DNA of 64,000 nt, taken from the NCBI GenBank assembly GCA_973895155.1, contig OZ316893.1, positions 27,528,001 to 27,592,000 of the forward strand, read 5' to 3'. This stretch comes from Marsupella aquatica (taxonomy: Eukaryota; Marchantiophyta). The position numbers and the translations under genes are program-made. The notes under the pieces were generated by a model. It was not told where the DNA came from. It was given only the letters and a program-made list of their open reading frames with translations, and ran no database searches. Positions 56,074 through 64,000 of the stretch are shown here, in pieces. Positions within the stretch are counted from its first letter, which is position 1. Each line of letters begins with the position of its first letter.

Positions 56074-56368
56074 CTCGGGGGTCTCACTATATGGGGACCT
56101 CCCCATCACCTGCGACGTTTTTAGGCCTCGGACCCCCTAAAGTAAGAATTTTTTTTAATTTTTTAACCCCTATAAAGTTGGAATATTCCAAAAATATTCC
56201 AAAAATTGGATTAAAAAGATCCTAATGTTCTTATAAGTCTCAAAATTGAATTTAAAAGACCCTATTGTTCTTCTACAAAAATTCTTAAGTCTTCCCTTAG
56301 AACCAATAAAATGACCCTATCTTTTATCGCACGTGATATGTCATTTTTGTGGAAGTGAAACCCCCAAG
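56074..56368. mobile_element. MITE, CTCGGGGG family, copy 4
   Basis: 295 bases, left end CTCGGGGGTCTCAC, right end GTGAAACCCCCAAG (one G-to-A change), flanked by GATTGATC/GGTTGATC (8 bases, one mismatch). Nearly the same interior as copy 2. A short frame MGRSPYSETPE arises at the right-to-left end of copies 2 and 4 and is only MITE sequence. Confidence 0.92.
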
Positions 56369-57741
56369 GGTTGATCTGCGTGTGCTGGTACAATCTAAAG
56401 CTCAGCAGCATCCACTTGTTGCTCACCAACATCAACAAACTCCTCTGGTTCCTCTGGCACAGGAACCAATTTCATAATTGGAGCAACTCCTTCTCTCCGG
56501 TCATGCATCTCATGACCAATCTCCCCCTCAATGAGATCCAGGATAGGAGATTTTCCTTTGTCAATACGGGAGACATGAGTATTCTTCCCCCCTTCAATAA
56601 TCTGGATTTATTGAAGGAAACATCCCTACTGACAACCAGCTTACAGGCAGTAGGATCTATAGCCTATAGGCTTTCACACCACTCTGGTACCCAAGAAAAA
56701 CACATTTTTTGGAGGTAGGATCCAACTTGGTCCTATTTTTCTTCGGTGTGAGAGCGTATGCATCACTTCCAAAAACTACCAAGCCATGATAGTCTGCTTG
56801 CCGCTTATAGCGCATCTCAAAGGACAACGTTTTGAAATTGATAGCACTAGAAGGAGAAAGATTATTTTACCAAATAAGCTATGGTATTGACAACTTCTAC
56901 CCAAAATTCTTGTGGTAAACCTGATTGGCTCAACATACTCCGTGATTGCTCCAATAGTGTCTGATTGAGCCTCTCAACGACACCATTATGCTGCGGAGTA
57001 TAAACTGTGGTGAGATGGTGAGTTATCCCCTATTCTGAATAATACTCTTCAAATTCCACTAAAGTGTACTCCCCGCCGTTGTCTGACCTCAGGCTCTTCA
57101 CCCTTGTATCCAAACACTTGACCGTGTTTCCAGTCTGATTCTCCACCTCGGCCTTCCACTTCTTAAAAATGGACAAGACATCAAACTTATGCGTCATGAA
57201 ATAAATCCACATTGTAAATCTTGAGTAATTATCAATAAATGATACATAATATAACTTTCCAAGGTATGAGGGAGTCGGGGATGGACCCCACACGTCACTA
57301 TGTATGTACTCAAGAACCGCCTTGGAACGTTGTGTTCCAACACCGAAAGCACGACGATGCTGCTTTCCAAGAATGCAATGCTCACAAAACTCTAATTTAC
57401 AAGATTGCAAATCATAAATGAGTCCATGCTTCCGTAAGATAATCTTGAACGGATAGCCCTTCACGGCTAGACCACAATTGAGTCATCTCCTCGTGAGACT
57501 TGGTTACATTGGCCTCTCCACATATAGTATTGCCCTGCAACACATACAAATTCTTCTGTTTGCTCCCTCTCAAAATCACTGTCTCTCCCAACCTGACTTG
57601 AAGTTCACCATCAATAATACTCCATTGATGACCATTTGAATACAACACACTAAGTGAAATCAGATTCTTACACATTTGAGGTACATACCTGACTTCAGAC
57701 ACTGTGCGCACAATGTCATCAAATATTTGAATCTTCACAGA
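56369..57741 (-). pseudogene. Copia-3 integrase and pre-integrase region
   Basis: The frame 57030-57464 has CKLEFCEHCILGKQHRRAF, YIHSDVWGPSPTPS, GKLYYVSFIDNYSRF and SLRSDNGGEY, i.e. the zinc region and two catalytic Asp of integrase. The Glu region follows in broken frames at about 56900-57000. The frame 57412-57738 is the linker before it (VRYVPQMCKNLISLS). Element B interrupts it at 57742, within the equivalent of the IFDD/IW segment. Confidence 0.85.
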
Positions 57742-57753
57742 GGGTCATTGTAG

Positions 57754-57787
57754 CGTGCGAGGAAACAGTAAAAAATTTCCTCGCACG
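57754..57787. repeat. Element B terminal hairpin
   Basis: CGTGCGAGGAAA (57754-57765) is perfectly complementary to TTTCCTCGCACG (57776-57787). The CTCGCAC word recurs nearby (about 58053 and 58176). It sits at the same offset as the hairpin at the left end of element A. Confidence 0.8.
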
Positions 57788-58016
57788 GGATCATTTTCTC
57801 CTTGGAATACCCAAAATTTAGCACGAAAACAACATCGCTAGCAAAAAGTGACACTCGCTAGCCTAAAAGGAACCTTCTATTCCACCTATTTATTTAACTC
57901 CCGTTGGGTTTAAAAAGCGATCCCGACAATGCATTGGTACATATTACGTATTCCCCGGACACGAACGGTCGTCGACGGCACCATAATTCAACATATAATT
58001 CTACCGTACATCAGGA

Positions 58017-58155
58017 CAGCGAAGTCGCTAGCCATAACTATGCCCATCATTCTCGCACATTTTTACATATCACGTAATCGTCGCACAACAGTCCACTTAA
58101 AGACCCTATAAGTGACCATCATCATGGAACGTACGTCAGGCCAGCAAAATCGCTA
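58017..58155. promoter_or_regulatory. Palindrome B, two left-arm copies
   Basis: CAGCGAAGTCGCTA (58017-58030) and CAGCAAAATCGCTA (58142-58155). Half-sites TCGCTAG also occur at 57835 and 57855. Confidence 0.65.
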
Positions 58156-58786
58156 GCAATCGTGACACCCATAATTCTCGCACGAACTTTGGCGTGCAAT
58201 CGTTAAAGACGTGAATAAATCATAATGACACGGGACAAGGAAGCATGTCTTTTGACTTAAACAATCTCGGGAGCGCATCCAAGGACAGAATCCAAATCTT
58301 CATCCAGACACCAAGCGTGAAATGCACAACAGACAAGATCTAAGTACAACCAACAGACAAGATCCCAATCCGTTGGGAAGGATCTCCAGCTATCCACCAT
58401 CCCCTATATCTTACTCGCTTCTTAAGAAACATTTCCATTCATTTCCTTTCAGCCATTCTTTCGGACTTTCATTGGGCTCGACGCTTACTCAAAGCGCGAT
58501 TTGCTTGTTGTGTTCCCGATTGTCGAAGCCCTTCCGTGACCTCTGCTACTGTCAGCGAAGCTACTGTCATCCTGGAAACTGTCGTTACTATTGTCGAAGC
58601 AAGGAGCATACATTTTCCGCTCGGATCCGGATCGAGGTATCCCCGTTCTCTATCATATGTTGTCCACTTGCAATTTGGTTTTCTATCAGGTATTCGTTGT
58701 CATTCGCTTTCTTGTTCGTCAACATAAGAAGACTTTTTGAAAGATTTCAAGTAAACTTATCGCATTTGTTTTCGTTTCAGGGAGAA

Positions 58787-59225
58787 ATGGCACGGAACGA
58801 GGGTGGATCTTCTCGTAAATGGATTCTGGAAGTTCGGCGATATAACACCGAAACTGACGGTCAACTGGATTCACCTCCAAGGTCCATAGAATCAAAGCAG
58901 ACTTAGAGTACTGTCGACGAACCTAAGAGGAGTACATCCCCTTCCGGTAGCAAGGCTCCCGTCCTATCCAAGGACTACAAGACGGCCGCACCTTGTAAGG
59001 AGAAATTGACGAATCCGGTCTCCCACACACAAGTTTCTTCTCGTTTGAAAGCGCCTGTCTAGCTGTAAGGGGGTATCGGCAAAGCGGAAGAGAGAAGAGG
59101 AGGAGTCATACTAGAGGGACCTCGAGATCCACGACTATTTCACGGAAAACATCCTCGCTTCCTCCCTCTGACTATGATACAATCTCCGACTCTGACTCCG
59201 ATGCGTACAAGGCAGCGAGCCCTTG
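58787..59225 (+). pseudogene. Possible third gene of element B, unknown
   Basis: A CAG acceptor-like site at 58780 is followed by GGAGAA and ATG at 58787. The frame starts MARNEGGSSRKWILEVRRY and meets TAG at 58904-58906, then continues Ser/Lys-rich. A different phase further on gives a basic stretch and the acidic tail SDYDTISDSDSDAYKAASP ending at 59225. I do not recognise it. Basic-then-acidic low complexity suggests a nuclear protein. Phase changes and stops mean it is broken or needs an intron that I cannot place. Confidence 0.35.
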
Positions 59226-59430
59226 AATAGGAAACAGTAACGGTAGTCCATGGTGTAGGGGCATAGACATTTTGTAGACTGTGTCTATTTTGTAGATCTG
59301 GGATCCGAAAACGTGATATCGACACTCAATGTCCAACACAGTTGTAAGGGAGAACATCTTTGTTCATTTTGAAATAACTTCTTGAGAAGATTTCCGACTG
59401 CAATGTTTGGACTTACAGTACTAGTTTTGC

Positions 59431-59666
59431 TAGCGACATCGCTAACAAAACTATGCGTGACTAAAATGGTTTGTTTCTCCGAGTGTATATCCAAAAACCA
59501 TTTAAAATACATGAGTTATTGAACTCTACGTTATGTAGAACTTGGTCAAAAAGAAACCATTTACGGGAAACATAAAACTTTACTTTTACGGGTTTAACGC
59601 CAGAGACCTCGCTAGCAAAATAAACACTATTGCCGATACGTATAGAATAGTACTAGACCCTCGCTA
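59431..59666. promoter_or_regulatory. Palindrome B, three left-arm copies
   Basis: TAGCGACATCGCTA (59431-59444, inside a longer GTTTTG...CAAAAC inverted repeat), CAGAGACCTCGCTA (59601-59614) and a one-base-shorter TAGACCCTCGCTA (59654-59666). Confidence 0.7.
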
Positions 59667-59761
59667 ACATTGCATACGCAATATAATTAGTGAGGTGGAC
59701 GACTTTCCTATGTTCTGAAAACCAAAAAGGTGACAAAATTAGGGACGCTGAGACGTTCACC

Positions 59762-60604
59762 TCAACGGATAATAGAGATTAAGTCAACTACACTGCAACG
59801 GAATCTGTCTAGATTCAGTGAGAACTTGTTTAAGTACACCCAAAGGAGGTGTTTACAAGACATATAGGGTCTTCCTCTCGTGTGTCTCTTGTAGAAGTCA
59901 TCACATGAGCAAGAAGGAAAGCAACACACTTGGACCCAGTACTTGTGTGCAATTTTAGAATCTGTCTCGTGAGTGACAATAAGATATTGCCATCCCCACC
60001 CGTTTCTGAGGCATATCTTCTCACTTCCAATGACTCTCATATGTTCGTCAGTCGCAGATCGAATGCGTTTTAGAAGCTCCGGGGTGTTCTGGAAACATTG
60101 ACGAACGCCTTTCCCATTCCGAGTCTTGAATCTACGGTTTGGAATACCAATGTCAACTCTTTCTGGGAAGGAGTTCACATCATTTTGGAGGTCAACACGA
60201 TTTGGAGAGGAGAACGACCCAATTGGTGCTGGATCAGAGTATGATAATCCTCTTATTTCAATCCCATTTCGAAGAAGAAAGTCAATCTCTGTTGGGGTCA
60301 GCCTGGTCCCACGCTGGACTTGCAATGCCTCAGGTGGTTCCGGAAGCTGGGCAAGAGTCCTTCTACCACCTGTTTTATGGCACCTATTATTCGGACAGAA
60401 GTATAGAAGCTGACAATGTGGAGATGACAACCTCAATCCGTGAATCGCAACACCAACCACTCCAGCCCGGAATGCCTTCATTCCAGTTTCTTTGATGAGA
60501 TTCCTACACTCATCTCTTCCAAACATACTTCGGTCCACTCGTCCATTGCAAACAGGTCCACTCCCTTTTCCACTCCGCCTCAAGTGCCAGGTCCCATATG
60601 TCAC
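59762..60604 (-). pseudogene. Element B transposase, exon 2 (SWIM zinc finger)
   Basis: The 280-codon open part begins at an internal Met; the same frame stays open further upstream (PNYVGEIPQPQ, EEVDVTYGTWHLRR), so the true exon is longer. It aligns with element A exon 2: GPVCNGRV, DECRNLIKETG, YFCPNNRCHKTGG and then CSCDDF...MSCKH, the SWIM CxCxnCxH motif. It lacks most of the ~200-residue low-complexity region at the start of A's exon 2. The acceptor site was not resolved. Confidence 0.8.
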
Positions 60605-60809
60605 ATCAACCTCTTCAACAAAAGGGATCCTTCGGGGTGCATCCCGAATTTCATCCCGATTATTTTGAGGCTGTGGTATTTCTCCAACGTAGTTCGGGTC
60701 CTGTGTTGTATCTCCACGGCTAAGATCTTCACCATCATTTGATATTTTGAGAGACAGTCTAATGTTTCAGTCGGTGACCAAAATACATTTACGAAAGAAG
60801 TTTTATTGC

Positions 60810-60823
60810 TAGCGATCTCGCTA
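60810..60823. promoter_or_regulatory. Palindrome B in the transposase intron
   Basis: TAGCGATCTCGCTA, within an 18-base perfect repeat-of-halves GCTAGCGATCTCGCTAGC (60808-60825), 36 bases after the intron donor at 60859. It is the counterpart of the three A-type palindromes in the element A intron. Confidence 0.85.
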
Positions 60824-60859
60824 GCTTAAACTCATCAGAAAGAATTCACCGTTACTCAC

Positions 60860-62926
60860 CACACGAATAAAGTTACCCCATTGTCTCCACCGCACAACCC
60901 ACCATGAAATCCACCCTTGTAGTGATTTAAGCTTGGATGGGTGACAATTCCCCTCTTTCCACCATTTTTGAATGTCTTCGGCGATACGATATGCTTCGAC
61001 GTATGTTGGAGCAATTCTTAACTTCTCCCACATCTTATAGTGCTCCGCATGACACCCCTCCTTGATCCCCTCCAAAGTGTGTCTTCTGAGGGATTGAGAG
61101 AGATGGAAAGCATCACTATGCTCTTTCAGAGGATTTCTGACACCCCCAAAAAATACCCTTCTCACAGAAATCCAGCCAGCCTCCGCATTGTCTGCTATGA
61201 ATCCTCCAATAATGGGATTATGCACTCCATTCTCGGATGCGACATCTACCATTAACCTCCACGCAGTTTCAAGCGACTCTGTGTCTTCGGCTCTCAACTC
61301 GCAAGTGAAAATTGTACACAGAGCGCGGTAATTATGGTCATACACGTGTGCGCTGAAGGTCAACCATCCACTAGTGATACGATGCATCACTTCAAAATTG
61401 ACCCACGAACCTTCCAATGCTCCTCCAGCCTCCATGCTCCTCAAAATTTCCACACCCGATCCAGGACCATTTGTACTCATTTTGAATACATGCGCTCGAT
61501 CATTTCTGTTTCCTTGACCGGGAAACAGGTACCTCTGCACGAAAGGGAAATTGTTACGTGATTGCATTTCACGAAGTGAGTCAAGTTCTCCTTTTTTAGG
61601 ATTATCCATCTTCACACTCCGAAGAATAGCTTGGAACTTTGGAGCGGTAGAAACTACTCCGATCGAACTCCAAATTTCTTGTTGTTCTTCTCTCGACAAC
61701 TGAGCCGATGATTCTGGATGCAATAGCGAGACAAGGTTCCCAATTGACTGGTTTCTCAGACATGCGGGAGTTGAGACTGGATTCAACCGATGGACCCCTA
61801 AAACAACATCTTCCGCTGTTTTTCTCGCATAACGAGATTTTCCCTTCCAAACAGGGTGATCGTGGAATCCCATATGCACAGCCAATCTGGACATATGCAT
61901 TGAAATGTGACTCTCCAAACCTGGCTTAGGGTAAACATACAACAGTTTTGCCGGGCATTCTCAAATACAGAGAGGCCTCTCTTCACAGAAGCCACAGACA
62001 AGTCCGCCCTCACTCACTTGCTCTCCAAGACAAAAGATGTCAGTCAGCAACCCTTTCCCTCTGAAAGCGCAGTCATTTTTGACTCCAGTATGTTTCAACT
62101 TCCGGCAACCCAAATTATGGCATTCAAGATTTCCAGCGCAACGAACTTTCGACACAGCCCAATGAAACCTTGGCTTCAAATTTGCAGATGTAGTGACTAG
62201 TCTCGTCCAAGGATAGCCGTCCTTCTCTCAATCCATATCTTGGAGACCTCCTCCCCTCCCGGCCCCCTCGACTGGAGGAAGTTCAAAAACAACGTTACCA
62301 TTGTATGTCGATGGCAGAGTCGAAACCTGACATTCATTCCATTGATTCCCTCTTCTAAATTGTGCAAGTTCACTCGCTCCACTGATATTGAGAAAAGTGT
62401 CATAGGCACTCATCCGATACACTGTGGTCATGCTATCCCCAGTCCTTTCAATCAAATTTGTCGCTAACCCTTTGGGTTTGGAACCATCTCGTGACTTCAT
62501 CGAACCACAAGATGTGTCTTGCCTTATACTCTTTGGAGATATTTCAATGACCTCAGGAGCTCTGTCTTTGGGAGGCGTCCCAAGATCAATCATAGGAGTT
62601 TGATGAACGGGATCTAATTCCATGGGTTCCAAAATGACATCAGGAAAACCATCTTTACTGGACAGAACCTCGACACAAGATCCAACCTTCAGCGTCCAGA
62701 CCTTCCCGGAAGTACTACTGTCCTCTCTCAACTCGTGACTCCGTGGCCCATTTTGAGAATACAACTCAAACAACTTCATGAGAAGGTCATCTTTTGGAAT
62801 TCCAAAATGAGTTGCAAGGAATGACTCTGTCACCCTAACCTCCGACGAGTCAGGGGCACTTGGGAGTACCACCACGTCTCCCGTGATTCTACGCTCCAAA
62901 ACCACCTTGGAATTCATCGACATCAT
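60860..62926 (-). pseudogene. Element B transposase, exon 1
   Basis: One frame of about 689 codons from the Met at 62926 to a donor GTGAGT at 60859. It has CAGNLECHNLGC, VCGFCEERPLC, HMGFHDHP (Cys/His region), LEGSWVNFEVMHRITS, YDHNYRALCTIFTCEL, GFIADNAEAGWISV, SDAFHLSQSLRRH and GWISWWVVRWRQW. It is interrupted by TGA at 62228-62230 (Arg CGC at this place in A) and TGA at 61961-61963. It keeps Trp where A has TAG at 42490 and Gln where A has TAG at 41914, so the two copies complement each other for alignment. Family: MULE/KDZ-type DDE transposase by motif pattern. Confidence 0.87.
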
Positions 62927-63531
62927 CTCTTCTCAGCATACAAAAATACAACGACTATGTTTTGAATCGCCCATACGAATCCTATTTGCAGGACCAAAAC
63001 TGGGTTTTTTCCCAACGGAAACAACAATCCGAACAGATTGTCAGTCTGTTCCCGTTGATTTTACCGTTATTTTGTCTTTTACTCAACGTATAGGGACGTC
63101 TCCCATGCTAGCGATCTCGCTAGCTTGGTTTTGATAGTTTTATGGCAAGCAAACTGTTGATTTCAACTCTTTTTAAGGATATCTGTGTCATTGAGTTTAT
63201 GCCAGCGATCTTGCTAGCCAAAAAGTCAAACTGATTTTTGATGAAGTTTACCGTTAGGATCCCGTTGGGAATAGTCAACGGGTACCATAATGTCAACGGT
63301 ACAAATTACACGGGACACCTGGAGTATTTTGTATGGATAAGATTATCGGTCGTGAAGGTTGTTCTTCGTGTTTTCCAAAAGGTACAACTAGTGGTCCCTG
63401 CCAGGAGATTTCTGTTATTCCTTACATCGTACTGTTGATCATTGTCAGTATTCACTATCGTAACTCTGTAAGGCTTTGGAAGTTCATAGCAGTTTGTACG
63501 GCTGTCCTAATTCTCCGAAAGGAGGTGCTCT
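62927..63531. promoter_or_regulatory. Element B divergent promoter region
   Basis: About 605 bases between the transposase start and the plus-strand gene, nearly the same length as in element A. It contains palindromes at 63109-63122 (TAGCGATCTCGCTA, again within the 18-base GCTAGCGATCTCGCTAGC) and 63203-63216 (CAGCGATCTTGCTA). Confidence 0.65.
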
Positions 63532-64000
63532 ATGGACGTTTTTGACGCGTGCAGCCGCTGCAGTCTCCGGGCTCGAGCACTCTTCTCCGAAGGGTTTTAT
63601 TTCATGGAGTCATTGTTGTCTCCAGAGAGTATTTCTTTGAGAGGATCATTTCAGTCGAGGGAGTCGACAAGGAGAGAAACTAGGTCCACAGCGAACAAGA
63701 AAGCGCTTGCAGCGGGATTGAAGACTCCAAGGCGGCCCAAGATGGTGACAGCGGTAGATGTAGTTGCTCGTGTGTTTGATCCGAGCGCTTCGGAACCTTA
63801 CACGGTTGTCATAAACCGTCATCTTCACTCGTTTGGAGTGAATGAGTTTGGATTTGCATTGGCTCCCCCCCGAATTCCTCTGTGCCGGATGAGAAACATG
63901 CAGATTGTCCGGTCTCTGCAGAAGGATTCCACTACGATAGACACATTGAAGTCCGAGTTCAAAACCCAGGGTTACTTCGAGGATGCGCCTCGATTTTACG
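63532..64000 (+). CDS. ParB/methyltransferase-like gene of element B, N-terminal part (runs off the window)
   Basis: The frame is open from ATG 63532 (a second ATG at 63604 is equally plausible) to the window edge with no stop. A Ser/Arg-rich basic leader (SRESTRRETRSTANKK, TPRRPK) precedes INRHLHSFGVNEF, APPRIPLCRM and VRSLQKDSTTIDTLKSEF, which align with the element A gene at 46215-46430. The DGNHR motif and the methyltransferase-like part would lie beyond the edge. Within the visible part it is the only undamaged version of this gene here. Function is inferred only from element A. Confidence 0.65.
   Translation, partial: MDVFDACSRCSLRARALFSEGFYFMESLLSPESISLRGSFQSRESTRRETRSTANKKALAAGLKTPRRPKMVTAVDVVARVFDPSASEPYTVVINRHLHSFGVNEFGFALAPPRIPLCRMRNMQIVRSLQKDSTTIDTLKSEFKTQGYFEDAPRFY

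Larger units (their letters stand above)
28678..57741 (-). mobile_element. Copia-3: outermost Ty1/copia retrotransposon, split by later insertions
   Basis: Visible parts on the minus strand are a 3' LTR (28678-29030), an RT/RNase H part (29031-30015), then after the nested Copia-2 the start of the RT region and linker (55484-56073), a MITE (56074-56368), integrase and pre-integrase region (56369-57741), and then element B inserted at 57742. The protease, gag and 5' LTR must lie beyond the right edge. The LTR is the same family as Copia-1. Several in-frame stops and frameshifts make it non-functional. Confidence 0.85.
57742..64000. mobile_element. Element B: sibling of element A, truncated by the window edge
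   Basis: The left end is placed at GGGT (57742), where Copia-3 coding similarity stops. The CGTG core lies 12 bases in, as in element A, and starts a perfect 12-base hairpin. The layout is the same as A: minus-strand two-exon transposase (59762-62926), divergent promoter (62927-63531) and plus-strand partner gene (63532 to the edge). It carries its own palindrome, TAGCGANNTCGCTA. The left arm (about 2 kb) is longer than in A and may hold a third gene. The right end and TSD are outside the window. Confidence 0.8.

Noticed and set aside
51600-56109. Repeated peptide MGRSPYSETPE at two loci
   Set aside because: It is encoded by the terminal part of two MITE copies and is fused by chance to the flanking frames.
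58322-58906. 194-codon frame in the element B left arm as a full gene
   Set aside because: Only the last 39 codons after the CAG at 58780 look coding; the upstream part is leader or intron-like.

Overview
The window looks like nuclear DNA of a land plant. The support is a plant-type tRNA-Gly(GCC), a plant-type polyphenol oxidase with tyrosinase, DWL and KFDV regions (broken here), Ty1/copia retrotransposons primed by initiator tRNA-Met, a CACTA element and small TIR elements. A bryophyte, lycophyte or fern seems more likely than a flowering plant, but the sequence does not settle this. Gene density is very low and most open frames are chance or transposon-derived.

Left part (1-28.6 kb): a small Cys/His-rich protein gene with a probable 5'UTR intron (CDS 3311-3751, +); tRNA-Gly (7281-7351); a fold-back element with ~280-bp inverted ends around a 36-bp minisatellite (7734-9478); an intronless, GC-rich prolyl-4-hydroxylase-like 2OG-Fe(II) oxygenase gene (11101-12072, -); a truncated copia 5' end (LTR, primer site, gag start; 14856-16990); a polyphenol oxidase relic (~17.6-18.14 kb) and a polyphenol oxidase pseudogene with two in-frame stops (20336-22060, -); and a 4.3-kb AT-rich inverted-repeat element carrying an ~86-bp satellite.

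Right part (28.7-64 kb) is one nest of transposons that can be unpicked from target-site duplications (TSDs). Copia-3 (3' LTR at 28678, continuing past the right edge) is split by Copia-2 (30016-55478; TSD CAACC). Copia-2 is split by a CACTA element (32699-52460; TSD AAA; removing it restores the integrase frame). The CACTA is split by element A, an 11.3-kb MULE/KDZ-like transposon (39435-50695; 9-bp TSD), and element A holds a gag fragment. A sibling, element B, is inserted in Copia-3 at 57742 and runs off the window. Three ~300-bp MITEs of one CTCGGGGG family sit in different layers, with a fourth at 18.9 kb.

The most unusual content is the pair A and B. Each has a minus-strand transposase with a Cys/His-rich N-terminal region and a C-terminal SWIM zinc finger, divergently paired with a plus-strand gene. 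In A that gene has a ParB/sulfiredoxin-like motif (DGNHR) followed by a region resembling a beta-class amino-methyltransferase (GxG motif I, degenerate motif IV). Each element also carries its own dispersed short palindrome, confined to introns, the divergent promoter and the arms: TAGCGCCNGGCGCTA (13 sites) in A and TAGCGANNTCGCTA (about 8 sites) in B. This suggests a self-recognition system in which an element-encoded protein reads or modifies element-specific sites, conceptually like VANC anti-silencing proteins of VANDAL transposons. Both copies are decayed, mostly by stops that C-to-T or G-to-A changes would explain.
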